From positions 1-64,000 of the forward strand of contig NZ_FNGH01000010.1 of the NCBI RefSeq assembly GCF_900102875.1: a DNA stretch of 64,000 nucleotides, written 5' to 3'. A program made the position numbers and the translations under genes. The notes beneath the pieces were generated by a model, which had not been told where the DNA came from, ran no database searches, and was given only the letters and a program-made list of their open reading frames with translations. Shown piece by piece: positions 10,822-19,342 of this stretch; within the stretch, counting starts at the first letter, position 1, and every line of letters begins with the position of its first letter. Source of the DNA: Franzmannia pantelleriensis. GTDB taxonomy: Bacteria > Pseudomonadota > Gammaproteobacteria > Pseudomonadales > Halomonadaceae.

Positions 10822-11673
10822 ATGAGCGTTTCATCCAGCACTGACAGCCCCCGTCGCCCACTACCGGGGTGGTCGCCCAATCTTCACCGCCTTCGCGGCA
10901 CCTTGATCCATAATGTCCTGCCACCGGCGATCATCATTGCCGTGCTTGGGGCAATCTGGGAGATCCTCTGCTCGTCGCCCGGCGCAGCGCTGCCGCCTCC
11001 CTCCCAGGTGATCAGCGATACCTGGGAGCTGATCGTCAACCCGTTCTACGACTACGGCGGCAACGACAAGGGCATGGGCTGGCAGATCCTGGCCAGCCTC
11101 GAGCGGGTCGCCTACGGCTACCTGCTGGCGGTGGTGGCCGGCATCAGCCTCGGCGTGCTGGTCGGCCAGTCCACCTGGGCCATGCGCGGCCTCGACCCAG
11201 TGTTCCAGGTGCTGCGCACCGTGCCGCCGCTGGCCTGGCTACCGATCTCCCTGGCCGGCTTCCAGGACAGCACCCCGTCCGCCATCTTCGTGATCTTCAT
11301 CACCGCGATCTGGCCGATCATCATCAACACCTCGGTTGGGGTGCGTAATATCCCCGAGGATTACCGCAACGTGGCACGGGTGCTGCGCCTCAATGGCGCG
11401 GAGTATTTCACCCGCATCATGCTGCCCGCCGCTGCCCCCTATATCTTCTCCGGGCTGCGCATCGGCGTGGGACTGTCGTGGCTGGCCATCGTCGCCGCCG
11501 AGATGCTGATCGGCGGGGTGGGCATCGGCTTCTTCATCTGGGATGCCTGGAACGCCTCGATGATCAGCGACATCGTGCTGGCGCTGATCTATGTCGGCAT
11601 CGTCGGCTTCTTCCTCGATCGAATGGTCGCCTACATCGGCAACCGCGTCACCCGCGGCACCGCCAAGGGCTAA
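10822..11673 (+). CDS. nrtB: Nitrate ABC transporter permease
   Basis: A 283-residue integral membrane protein with about six helices and the binding-protein-dependent transport loop (EYFTRIMLPAAAPYIFSGLRIGVGLSW), which contacts the ATPase. It belongs to the NtrB/SsuC-like group. It lies between the binding protein and the ATPase in one operon; TAAGGAG at its end overlaps the ribosome site of the next gene. Nitrate rather than taurine or sulfonate as substrate is inferred from nrtA, nasR and the leader. Confidence 0.9.
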   Translation: MSVSSSTDSPRRPLPGWSPNLHRLRGTLIHNVLPPAIIIAVLGAIWEILCSSPGAALPPPSQVISDTWELIVNPFYDYGGNDKGMGWQILASLERVAYGYLLAVVAGISLGVLVGQSTWAMRGLDPVFQVLRTVPPLAWLPISLAGFQDSTPSAIFVIFITAIWPIIINTSVGVRNIPEDYRNVARVLRLNGAEYFTRIMLPAAAPYIFSGLRIGVGLSWLAIVAAEMLIGGVGIGFFIWDAWNASMISDIVLALIYVGIVGFFLDRMVAYIGNRVTRGTAKG

Positions 11674-11683
11674 GGAGATCCCC

Positions 11684-12523
11684 ATGACCAATCGCTATCT
11701 CAGCATCGAACAGGTCGACATGACCTTTCACACCAAAGGCGGCGCGAGCAACGTACTCAAGGGCATCGACCTGAGCGTCGCCCGTGGCGAGTACATCTCG
11801 ATCATCGGCCACTCCGGCTGCGGCAAGTCGACCCTGCTCAATATCATCGCCGGGTTGACCGAGTCGACCTCTGGCGCAGTGATCCTCGACGGCAAAGAGG
11901 TCAACGCCCCGGGCCCCGATCGCAGCGTGGTGTTCCAGAACCACTCGCTGCTGCCATGGTTGACCGTCTACGAGAACGTCGCGCTGGCGGTCAACAAGAC
12001 CTGTGCGCGCACCAAGAGCAAGGCCGAACGCCACGCCTGGATTCTCAAGAACCTCGAGATGGTCGGCATGAGCCATGCGCTGGACAAGCGCCCGGCGGAG
12101 ATCTCCGGCGGCATGAAGCAGCGTGTCGGTATCGCCCGGGCGCTGGCCATGGAACCCAAGGTACTGCTGCTCGACGAGCCCTTTGGGGCACTCGACGCCC
12201 TGACCCGTGCCCACCTCCAGGAGGAGGTGATGCGCATCCAGGATGAGCTCGGCAACACCGTGATCATGATCACCCACGACGTCGACGAGGCGGTGCTGCT
12301 CTCCGACCGCATCGTGATGCTGACCAACGGCCCCTCGGCGCGGATCGGTGAAGTGCTCGATATCGACCTGCCGCGGCCGCGCAATCGCATCACCCTGGCG
12401 GACGACCCGGCCTACAACCGCTACCGCCAGGAGGTGTTGCGCTTCCTGTATGAGAAGCAGCGCAAGGTCGAGCGGCTTGCCGAGCGGCGTGACAACCCCC
12501 AACCCACCAAGGCCCGTGCCTGA
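11684..12523 (+). CDS. nrtD: Nitrate ABC transporter ATP-binding protein
   Basis: A 279-residue ATPase with Walker A GHSGCGKST, Q-loop VFQNHSLLPWLTV, signature ISGGMKQRVGIARAL, Walker B VLLLDEPFGALDALT and switch histidine in MITHDVDEA. The start at 11684 (AAGGAGATCCCC ahead) is preferred to the longer frame from 11591, which would overlap nrtB by 80 bases and lacks family similarity. It has no fused binding-protein domain, so it is NrtD-like rather than cyanobacterial NrtC-like; it probably works as a homodimer with NrtB. Confidence 0.92.
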   Translation: MTNRYLSIEQVDMTFHTKGGASNVLKGIDLSVARGEYISIIGHSGCGKSTLLNIIAGLTESTSGAVILDGKEVNAPGPDRSVVFQNHSLLPWLTVYENVALAVNKTCARTKSKAERHAWILKNLEMVGMSHALDKRPAEISGGMKQRVGIARALAMEPKVLLLDEPFGALDALTRAHLQEEVMRIQDELGNTVIMITHDVDEAVLLSDRIVMLTNGPSARIGEVLDIDLPRPRNRITLADDPAYNRYRQEVLRFLYEKQRKVERLAERRDNPQPTKARA

Positions 12524-12548
12524 TCGCACCGGCGCCGGGCCAAGCGCA

Positions 12549-12582
12549 GCAACGCCCGCCACCTTAGGGTGGCGGGCGTTGC
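12549..12582 (+). terminator. Hairpin ending the nrt operon
   Basis: A perfect 15-bp stem (GCAACGCCCGCCACC and its complement) with a TTAG loop, 25 bases after nrtD. No T run follows, so its strength as a terminator is uncertain. Confidence 0.6.
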
Positions 12583-12673
12583 GTATAGGCACCATTGAAT
12601 CACGCTAAAGATGGCAAGGCGGCGATCATCGGACCATGCTCATAGCCATCGACCGTAATTTAGAGCCCGCCCA

Positions 12674-13771
12674 ATGACCGATGTCACCCCCGTCATGGTG
12701 TTCTATGACCCGCGCATGCTGGCCCACGAACCCAGTCCCGACGCTGCCTTCTTGCCTGGGCGCATGGATCAGCGTATCCGTCAGCTGCTCTCGGGTCTCG
12801 GAGTGCCCTGGAAATATCCGGAGCACCCGGGCCGGCTGACCGCCATCCAGCAACTGCTGGCGCTGACGCCTATCGAGGGTATCGACTTCGCCGACGGCAC
12901 GGCCGCCACCCGGGAACAGTTGGGCCGGGTCCATACCTCGTCATATCTCGAGCAGGTCTACAAGCTGCGCGGTCAGTATGCCTGGCTGGACGTGGATACC
13001 ACCGCCGTCTCGCCGGGCAGCGTCGAAGCCGCCGAGGTGGCCGCCGGTACCGCCATCGCCGCGGTGGAAACCGTGGTTACCGGGCGCAATCCCAGCGCCT
13101 TTGCCCTGGTCCGCCCACCGGGGCACCACGCCGAGCCAGTGCGTGCACGCGGCTTCTGTCTGTTCAACAACGTGGCCGTGGCCGCCGCCCACGCCAAGGC
13201 GGAGCTTGGCTGCCAACGCATCATGATTGTCGACTGGGATGCCCACCACGGCAACGGTACCCAGGACATCTTCTGGGCCGACCCCGACGTGCTGTTCATC
13301 GATCTGCACCGGGCCGCGCCCTTCTATCCCGGCTCCGGCAGTCTCGAGGAGGTTGGTGGAGGCCTCGGCGAAGGCACCACGGTCAATATCCCGATGCCGG
13401 CCAACGCCGGCGATGCCGCCTACCTGAAAGCCTTCGACAGCATCCTCGAGCCGGCCGCCGAGTGGTTCCAGCCCGACCTGATCCTGGTCTCGGCAGGCTT
13501 CGACCCCCACGCCCACGACCTGGCGCTGAATGTCTCCTACGGCGGCTTTGCCGCCATGACCCACCGCCTCAAACTGCTCGCCGAGCGGCACTGCGACGGT
13601 CGGTTGGTGTTCGTCCTCGAAGGTGGCTACAACCTGATCTCACTGTCACACGGGGTCAAAGCCGTGCTCGAGGTACTGGCCGGCGCCATTCCGCCACCGC
13701 CCGGCGAATTTGGCGTCGCCGAGGTCGAGGCCGCTGCCGCCTTTCACCGCAGTGCCTTTCTCGACCCGTGA
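12674..13771 (+). CDS. Histone-deacetylase-family zinc amidohydrolase
   Basis: A 365-residue arginase/deacetylase-fold enzyme. Characteristic blocks are PEHPGR, RVHTSSYL, RPPGHHAEP, DWDAHHGNGTQD, SAGFDPHAHD and EGGYN; the Asp and His of DWDAHHGN and the Asp of GFDPH are the zinc ligands and HH in PPGHHA the general base pair. Bacterial members remove acyl groups from acetylpolyamines, acetoin-related proteins or other amides, so the substrate here is not known. It is not clearly linked to the nitrate genes upstream (a hairpin separates them) and it converges with chrA. No good ribosome site is seen before the ATG. Confidence 0.85.
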   Translation: MTDVTPVMVFYDPRMLAHEPSPDAAFLPGRMDQRIRQLLSGLGVPWKYPEHPGRLTAIQQLLALTPIEGIDFADGTAATREQLGRVHTSSYLEQVYKLRGQYAWLDVDTTAVSPGSVEAAEVAAGTAIAAVETVVTGRNPSAFALVRPPGHHAEPVRARGFCLFNNVAVAAAHAKAELGCQRIMIVDWDAHHGNGTQDIFWADPDVLFIDLHRAAPFYPGSGSLEEVGGGLGEGTTVNIPMPANAGDAAYLKAFDSILEPAAEWFQPDLILVSAGFDPHAHDLALNVSYGGFAAMTHRLKLLAERHCDGRLVFVLEGGYNLISLSHGVKAVLEVLAGAIPPPPGEFGVAEVEAAAAFHRSAFLDP

Positions 13772-13798
13772 TCGCTTACCTCGCCGGTGTGCCACGTA

Positions 13799-15016
13799 TC
13801 ACGCCGGCAGGCCGGCGACCAGGCTGATCAGCACGCCGCCCAGCGCCATCACCGCCACCGCCGCCCAGGCCGGCAGTTTCCACACCGTGAGCAGCAGGAA
13901 ACCGCTCAGCGCCAGGGCGAACTCGTAGGAACCGATGATCGCGCTCGTCCATACCGGCTGATAGAGCGCGGCACCGAGGATCCCGACCACCGCGGCATTG
14001 GCCCCCCGCATCAACGACTGGGCGCTGGCCCACTGGCGAAAGCGGTTCCAGAACGGCAGCACCGCCACCAGCAGCAGCATGCCGGGCACGAAGATCGCCA
14101 GCAGCGCCAGGGTCGCGCCGATCAGGCCGTTAGGCACCGGCTCGAGCACCGCGCCGAGGTAGGCGGCGAAGGTGAAAAGTGGCCCCGGCACCGCCTGCGC
14201 TGCTCCGTAGCCGGCCAGGAACTCGTCCGGAGTGACCCAGCCAGACTGCACCACTTCGGCCTCGAGCAGCGGCAGCACCACGTGGCCGCCACCGAATACC
14301 AGCGCACCGGCGCGGTAGAACGCATCGAGCAGCGCCAGGGCCTGCGACGGCGTGGCCCAGGCCAGCAGCGGCAAGCCAACCAGCAGCAGTGCAAAGGCCA
14401 CCAGCGCGATGCCACCAGCGCGCCGGGTGACCGGGAAATGCACCTCGCTGACCGCTTGCTCCACCGCGGCGCGGCACAGCACCAGACCGGCCAGCCCCCC
14501 GGCAACGATCGCCACCACCTGCCCCAAGGGGCCGCTGACCATCACCACGATCAGCACCGCCGCCAGGCCGATGGCCGCGCGCTGTCGATCGGGGCAGAGG
14601 TTACGCGCCATGCCCCACACCGCATGGGCGACGATGGCCACCGCCGCGACCTTGAGGCCATGGATGATGCCGCTTCCCACCGGCCCCTCCATCACCGCCG
14701 CGCCGAAAACGAACAGGACCAGCACGATGGCCGACGGCAGGGTAAAGGCCAGCCACGCCATGGCCGCCCCCCAGGGGCCGGCGCGCATTAGGCCCAACGC
14801 GAAGCCGACCTGACTACTGGCCGGCCCGGGCAGAAACTGGCAGAGCGCCACCAGGTCGGCGTAATCCTTCTCCGACAGCCACTGGCGGCGGGCCACGAAC
14901 TCGCTGCGGAAATACCCCAGGTGGGCAATCGGCCCTCCGAAGGAGGTCAGCCCCAGCATCAGAAAGGCCTGGAACACTTCCTTGATGCGTCCCGCAGGAT
15001 AGGTCACTGCCGTCAT
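13799..15016 (-). CDS. chrA: Chromate transporter ChrA
   Basis: A 405-residue membrane protein of the long CHR family with two homologous halves. The first half carries LTSFGGPIAHLGYF near residue 23 and FLPGPASSQVGFALG; the second half carries GALVFGGGHVVLPLLEAEVV and AVPGPLFTFAAYLG. It exports chromate from the cytoplasm. It starts inside the last codons of the padR gene (4-base overlap), so the two are translated together. Confidence 0.92.
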   Translation of the reverse strand: MTAVTYPAGRIKEVFQAFLMLGLTSFGGPIAHLGYFRSEFVARRQWLSEKDYADLVALCQFLPGPASSQVGFALGLMRAGPWGAAMAWLAFTLPSAIVLVLFVFGAAVMEGPVGSGIIHGLKVAAVAIVAHAVWGMARNLCPDRQRAAIGLAAVLIVVMVSGPLGQVVAIVAGGLAGLVLCRAAVEQAVSEVHFPVTRRAGGIALVAFALLLVGLPLLAWATPSQALALLDAFYRAGALVFGGGHVVLPLLEAEVVQSGWVTPDEFLAGYGAAQAVPGPLFTFAAYLGAVLEPVPNGLIGATLALLAIFVPGMLLLVAVLPFWNRFRQWASAQSLMRGANAAVVGILGAALYQPVWTSAIIGSYEFALALSGFLLLTVWKLPAWAAVAVMALGGVLISLVAGLPA

Positions 15017-15366
15017 TCTCCTGACTCCTCGGTGTGTGGTGGGGCGTGCGTGCTATCAGTTATCTCCCCCTGACCCGCCTCGGCGCTGAACTCCTTGAGC
15101 TGACGTTTGGCGACCGCCAGCCCCTCCAGGCCCAGGGGCGTGGCGCGATACAGCTTGCGTCGCGTGCTGCCCTGCTGCTCCTGGCGTGACTGCAGGTAGC
15201 CCTTGCGCTCCATGGCATGCAGCATCGGATAGAGGGTGCCGGGGCTGAGCCGATAGCCGTGGCGTGCCAGCTCGTCGATCATCCACTGGCCGTAGATGTC
15301 GTGCTCGGCGGCGTGGTGCAACACGTGCAGGCGTACCAACCCCGATAGCAGATCATGATGTTCCAT
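15013..15366 (-). CDS. PadR-family transcriptional regulator
   Basis: A 117-residue winged-helix protein: HHDLLSGLVRLHVLHHAAEHDIYGQWMIDELA, then the PadR hallmark LSPGTLYPMLHAMERKGYL and a wing with GSTRRKLYR. The start at MEHHDLL (15366) fits family lengths; the longer frame would run through the operator. It overlaps chrA and very probably represses its own operon through the perfect 26-bp palindrome at 15391-15416. PadR/ChrA pairs are known in other proteobacteria; the inducing signal is presumably chromate but is not shown by the sequence. Confidence 0.88.
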   Translation of the reverse strand: MEHHDLLSGLVRLHVLHHAAEHDIYGQWMIDELARHGYRLSPGTLYPMLHAMERKGYLQSRQEQQGSTRRKLYRATPLGLEGLAVAKRQLKEFSAEAGQGEITDSTHAPPHTEESGE

Positions 15367-15390
15367 GTTGTTGACTCGCTGATGACAACT

Positions 15391-15416
15391 AACGAAAATC
15401 GATATCGATTTTCGTT
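15391..15416. promoter_or_regulatory. Perfect 26-bp palindrome, probable PadR operator
   Basis: Half-site AACGAAAATCGAT followed directly by its exact complement. It lies 24 bases before padR and 53 bases before the divergent rhodanese gene, with the ATCGAT core common in PadR operators. Binding could control both directions. Confidence 0.75.
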
Positions 15417-15469
15417 TTAGCAAGCCTGCTCGTGCAGGGCAAGCCCAATCCGATCAGAGGAGTCATGCA

Positions 15470-15820
15470 ATGGCCAATCATTCCGAGGCGTTTCTGCGCC
15501 TGGCCAACGAGGCCAAGGCGCGCATCAAGGAAGTCTCCCCCGCACAAGCCAAGCAGATGATCCGCGACGGCGCTTTGGTGCTGGACGTGCGCGACAAGGA
15601 GGAGTTCGAGCAGGGGCATATCGACGAGGCGCTCAACATCAGCCGCGGCACGCTGGAGATGCGCATCGGCGAGGCCGCTCCCGACAAGCAGGCGCCGATC
15701 GTCTGCCACTGCGCCGGCGGCAACCGCGGTGCGCTGGCCGCTGACACCCTGCAGCGCATGGGCTACACCCAGGTGGTCAATATCCAGGGTGGCCTCAAGG
15801 CCTTCGAGAGCGACGAGTAA
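15470..15820 (+). CDS. Rhodanese-domain protein
   Basis: A 116-residue single-domain rhodanese. It contains the CH2A-like LDVRDKEEFEQGHIDEALNI and the active-site loop C81-A-G-G-N-R86, with the persulfide-forming Cys81 present. No signal peptide is seen, so it is cytoplasmic. AGAGGAG precedes the ATG. It is divergent from padR-chrA and shares the intergenic palindrome, so it may belong to the same response, for example repair of thiol damage; that link is inference. Confidence 0.85.
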   Translation: MANHSEAFLRLANEAKARIKEVSPAQAKQMIRDGALVLDVRDKEEFEQGHIDEALNISRGTLEMRIGEAAPDKQAPIVCHCAGGNRGALAADTLQRMGYTQVVNIQGGLKAFESDE

Positions 15821-15919
15821 GCGCGGCCTGGCAAGGCAAGCGACCCTCGCGTCCTCTCGCACAGGCCAGGGCCCCCTCGAACAAGGTACACTCGCGGCAA
15901 ATGCCGTGGATCGCTTGTC

Positions 15920-17770
15920 TTGACCTCAGCCTCATCGAATAGCGCTAGCCGCAACCCGCTCGCCGGCTTCTTTGGCGTGTTCCGCTACAGCCGCCGAGCC
16001 CTGGGTCTGGTGTGGGAAACCTCACACTGGATGACCCTGGGGCTGATGCTATGCACCCTGGTCGCCGGGGTGCTGCCGGCGGTGGCGGCCTGGGTGGGCC
16101 AGCTGATCGTCGACGGCGTGGTCGACGCAATGGAGGCCCACCGCGCGGCCAGCGATCCCGAGCTGTTGGTACTGATCACCCCGGTGCTGTGGCTGGTGGC
16201 ACTGGAGGGGCTGATCATCGGGCTGATCGCCATGGCTCAGCGCGGCCTCGCCGCCCAGCAGTCGCTGCTACGGGCGCTGCTGGGCCAGAAGGTCAACGTC
16301 ATGATCCTCGAGAAAGCCGGACGCCTGTCGCTGAGCCAGTTCGAGGACTCCGAGCTCTACGACAAGTTGACCCGCGCCCGCCGCGAGGCCTCGACCCGCC
16401 CCCTGGCGCTGGTCAACAAGACCTTCGGCCTTCTGCAGAACGCCATCTCGCTGGCCAGTTTCGGCGTGCTGCTGGTGCAGTTCTCGCCCTGGGCGCTTCT
16501 GCTGCTGGTGGCCGGCGCCCTGCCGGTGTTCGTCTCCGAGGCCAAGTTCTCCGGCGACGCCTTCCGGCTGTTCCGCTGGCGCTCGCCCCAGACCCGCATG
16601 CAGATGTACCTGGAGACGGTGCTGGCCCGAGAGGACAGCATCAAGGAGGTCAAGCTGTTCGGCCTCGAAGGGCTGTTCCTGCAGCGCTATCGCGATATCT
16701 TCACCCGGCTGTTCCGCGAGGAACGCCTGTTGACCCTGCGCCGCGAGACCTGGGGTTTCCTGCTCGGCCTGCTCGGCACCCTGACCTTCTACGCCGCCTA
16801 CGGCTGGGTGGTGGTGGAGACCATCGCCGGCACCCTGACACTGGGCGAGATGACCATGTACCTGATGGTCTTCAAGCAGGGCCAGGCGGCACTCTCGGCC
16901 AGCCTCACCGCGATCAGCGGCATGTACGAGGACAACCTCTACCTGTCGAATCTCTACGAGTATCTGGAGCAGCCGGTAGAGGACGACGGCGGCACCCTCA
17001 CCCAAGGAACGCATCCTGGTGACGGTCTGCGCTTCGAGGGTGTCAGTTTCGCCTATCCCGGCGGCGAGCCGGTACTGCACGATATCGACCTGCACCTTGC
17101 GCCGGGCCAGAGTCTTGCCCTGGTGGGCGAGAACGGCTCCGGCAAGACCACCCTGATCAAGCTGCTGACGCGGCTCTATCACCCCACCCAGGGTCGCATC
17201 CTGCTCGACGGCAGCGACCTGCGCGACTGGCAGACCGAGGCTCTGCGCGAGCGGATCGGCGTGATCTTCCAGGACTTCGTGCGCTACCAGCTGCAGGTCG
17301 GCGAGAACCTCGGCGTCGGTGATACCCACGCCTTCGACGACCAGGACCGCTGGCAAGAGGCCGCCCGCCACGGCATGGCCGACGACTTCATCGCACGCAT
17401 GACCAGCGGCTACCAGACCCAGTTGGGTCGCTGGTTCAAGGGCGGCCAGGAACTCTCCGGCGGGCAGTGGCAGAAGATCGCCCTGTCGCGGGCCTATATG
17501 CGCGAAAAAGCCGATATCCTGGTGCTCGACGAACCCACTGCTGCGATGGACGCCGCCGCCGAGGCGGAGATCTTCGCGCGCTTCCGCGAGCATGGGCGCG
17601 ACAAGATGACCATCCTGATCTCGCACCGCTTCTCCACGGTGCGCAGCGCCGAGCAGATCCTGGTCATCGACCGCGGCGAGATCATCGAGCGCGGCACCCA
17701 CGACCAGCTGCTGGCCGCCGACGGCCGCTACGCCACGCTGTTTAGGCTCCAGGCCAAGGGGTATCGCTGA
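15920..17770 (+). CDS. ABC exporter, fused membrane and ATPase domains
   Basis: A 616-residue half-transporter. Residues 20-330 form a six-helix exporter domain; the ATPase has Walker A GENGSGKTT near residue 404, signature LSGGQWQKIALSRAYM near 512 and Walker B ILVLDEPTAAMDA near 533, then ISHRFSTVRSA. It would act as a homodimer. The likely start is TTG at 15920, since no in-frame ATG occurs before the first helix. The substrate is not evident; it is of the MsbA/lipid or peptide exporter type rather than a siderophore importer. It is followed by 319 bases without a recognised gene. Confidence 0.8.
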   Translation: MTSASSNSASRNPLAGFFGVFRYSRRALGLVWETSHWMTLGLMLCTLVAGVLPAVAAWVGQLIVDGVVDAMEAHRAASDPELLVLITPVLWLVALEGLIIGLIAMAQRGLAAQQSLLRALLGQKVNVMILEKAGRLSLSQFEDSELYDKLTRARREASTRPLALVNKTFGLLQNAISLASFGVLLVQFSPWALLLLVAGALPVFVSEAKFSGDAFRLFRWRSPQTRMQMYLETVLAREDSIKEVKLFGLEGLFLQRYRDIFTRLFREERLLTLRRETWGFLLGLLGTLTFYAAYGWVVVETIAGTLTLGEMTMYLMVFKQGQAALSASLTAISGMYEDNLYLSNLYEYLEQPVEDDGGTLTQGTHPGDGLRFEGVSFAYPGGEPVLHDIDLHLAPGQSLALVGENGSGKTTLIKLLTRLYHPTQGRILLDGSDLRDWQTEALRERIGVIFQDFVRYQLQVGENLGVGDTHAFDDQDRWQEAARHGMADDFIARMTSGYQTQLGRWFKGGQELSGGQWQKIALSRAYMREKADILVLDEPTAAMDAAAEAEIFARFREHGRDKMTILISHRFSTVRSAEQILVIDRGEIIERGTHDQLLAADGRYATLFRLQAKGYR

Positions 17771-17802
17771 CGGTCCGGGCTCAACGGCTCTCTCTCAACC
17801 GC

Positions 17803-17831
17803 TTGACGCTTGATCAGCGATTGTTTATAAA
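17803..17831 (+). promoter_or_regulatory. Strong sigma-70-like promoter
   Basis: TTGACG, 17 bases, TATAAA. It points toward the DUF1127 gene 259 bases downstream. The gap 17771-18089 contains this site, a possible 33-codon reading frame from 17890 and a short hairpin at 17995-18020, but no clear gene. Confidence 0.6.
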
Positions 17832-18089
17832 AAAAGCGTCACTCACCTTAAGGTGGGCGACATTCATCCCATCCAGAGACCGTTTTCTCATGCGCTGGCA
17901 AGTCCGCGTCAACCGCCCAAGCAAGCTACATCGCATTGCCAATAATGCGATGCGAGCCTGCCGTTGCCGCGTGCCAATCCAATACTGAGAAACGATGGCC
18001 GCGGCATGTGTCGCGGTCATGAGATCTCCCAGCTGTATCGGTCATCCCCTGTTCGCGCCACATCCCGGCCTCCGTAAGGAGACCGAGAA

Positions 18090-18332
18090 ATGGCAATTTC
18101 ATCGACTATTAAAAAACTGTTTCACGCCCTGAGCAGCCGTGCGATCAAGCGTCGTCAATTCGCTCAACTCAGGGAGTGCGACCCACGCATGCTCAAGGAC
18201 ATGGGCCTGCGTTGGGAGCGCGGCACCCTGGTCGCCATCAACCCCGAGCGCGAGCCGGCGCCTCAGCAACGCAAGGCCGTCACCCGCGACGCGCATGAGA
18301 GCTGTCCCCACTGCGGGAGCAGACTGACGTAG
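18090..18332 (+). CDS. DUF1127 small protein with C-terminal CxxC
   Basis: An 80-residue basic protein. The N-terminal half (FHALSSRAIKRRQFAQLRECDPRMLKDMGLRWE) matches the DUF1127 (YjiS-like) motif, a small Arg-rich module found in many proteobacterial proteins and sometimes involved in RNA-linked regulation. Unusually it continues for some 30 residues and ends in SCPHCGSRLT, a half zinc-ribbon CxxC. AAGGAGA precedes the ATG, and a terminator follows directly, so it is a single-gene unit under the promoter at 17803. Confidence 0.75.
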   Translation: MAISSTIKKLFHALSSRAIKRRQFAQLRECDPRMLKDMGLRWERGTLVAINPEREPAPQQRKAVTRDAHESCPHCGSRLT

Positions 18333-18337
18333 CCATC

Positions 18338-18369
18338 GCCCCGGCCACAGGACGTGGCCGGGGCCTCTT
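18338..18369 (+). terminator. Terminator of the DUF1127 gene
   Basis: Stem GCCCCGGCCAC with its complement around an AGGAC loop, followed by CTCTT. It begins six bases after the stop codon. Confidence 0.7.
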
Positions 18370-18445
18370 AGTTCCATGATGCCTAACTTGCACCAGCGCG
18401 CCCTATACAGGTGTGCTTGCAAGACTCCACGCGCAGATGATATTT

Positions 18446-18460
18446 TTGAACCCACGTTTT
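18446..18460 (+). promoter_or_regulatory. Possible KdgR-box-like site before kduI
   Basis: TTGAACCCACGTTTT agrees at 11 of 15 positions with the clearer site before kdgM (26987-27001). It lies 33 bases before the kduI start. Weak evidence on its own. Confidence 0.3.
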
Positions 18461-18492
18461 GATTTTTAGAAACCAACGGTTCTGGAGAAGAC

Positions 18493-19329
18493 ATGGAAAT
18501 CAGGCAAGCCATCCATAGCGAGCATGCCAAGCAGCTGGATACCCAAGGACTGCGAGATCAGTTCCTGATCGAAAAGCTCTTCATCCCCGATCAGCTCAAG
18601 CTGGTCTATAGCCATCTCGACCGCATCATTCTCGGCGGGGCACTACCCGTCGATAAGGCTATTACGATTCCCAAGTCGCTGAACCAACAGACAGGCACCG
18701 ACTACTTTCTCGAGCGGCGCGAGCTAGGCACCATCAACATTGGTGGTCCGGGTAGCATCACGGTAGATGGCACTCGCTATGCGGTCGGCACTCATGAGGC
18801 GCTGTATATCGGCAAGGAGAGCCGTGATGTCCGGTTCGAGAGCGACGATCCCGCTAAGCCAGCGACCTTTTATCTATGCTGCGCTCCGGCCCATCAGGCC
18901 TACCCAACCCGCAAGGTCAAGCTGGAAGAAGCCTCTCCTCAGACTCTAGGCGACGCGGCCAATAGCAATCGCCGTACCATATACAAATATCTCGTGCCCG
19001 ATGTCCTGCCCACCTGCCAGTTGCTGATGGGCATGACACGTCTCGAGGAGGGAAGCCTCTGGAATACTATGCCCTGCCACATTCATGACAGGCGCATGGA
19101 AGCTTATTTCTACTTCGATATGGCCCAGGACAGCCTCGTTTTCCATATGATGGGAGAACCCCATGAAACACGGCATCTGGTGGTACGCAATCGCCAGGCT
19201 GTGCTATCTCCGAGCTGGTCGCTGCACTCAGGTGTCGGTACGGGCAGCTACACTTTCATCTGGGCTATGTTGGGTGAGAATCAGACCTTCTCAGATATGG
19301 ATCATATCGCCATGGCTGATTTGCGCTGA
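18493..19329 (+). CDS. kduI: 5-dehydro-4-deoxy-D-glucuronate isomerase KduI
   Basis: A 278-residue cupin isomerase that converts 5-keto-4-deoxyuronate to 3-deoxy-D-glycero-2,5-hexodiulosonate, the product of unsaturated uronates in pectin and related polysaccharide breakdown. The zinc ligands are all present at the E. coli positions: H196, H198 (PCHIHDRR), E203 and H245. Length equals the E. coli enzyme. kduD follows 13 bases later. The GH105 hydrolase at 23127 would supply the substrate. Confidence 0.95.
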   Translation: MEIRQAIHSEHAKQLDTQGLRDQFLIEKLFIPDQLKLVYSHLDRIILGGALPVDKAITIPKSLNQQTGTDYFLERRELGTINIGGPGSITVDGTRYAVGTHEALYIGKESRDVRFESDDPAKPATFYLCCAPAHQAYPTRKVKLEEASPQTLGDAANSNRRTIYKYLVPDVLPTCQLLMGMTRLEEGSLWNTMPCHIHDRRMEAYFYFDMAQDSLVFHMMGEPHETRHLVVRNRQAVLSPSWSLHSGVGTGSYTFIWAMLGENQTFSDMDHIAMADLR

Positions 19330-19342
19330 ACGAGGGGGCAAC

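Noticed and set aside
17803-17988. 61-codon frame in the gap before the DUF1127 gene
   Set aside because: Its start coincides with the -35 box of a good promoter, there is no ribosome site and no family similarity. A shorter internal frame of 33 codons is left open as part of the leader.
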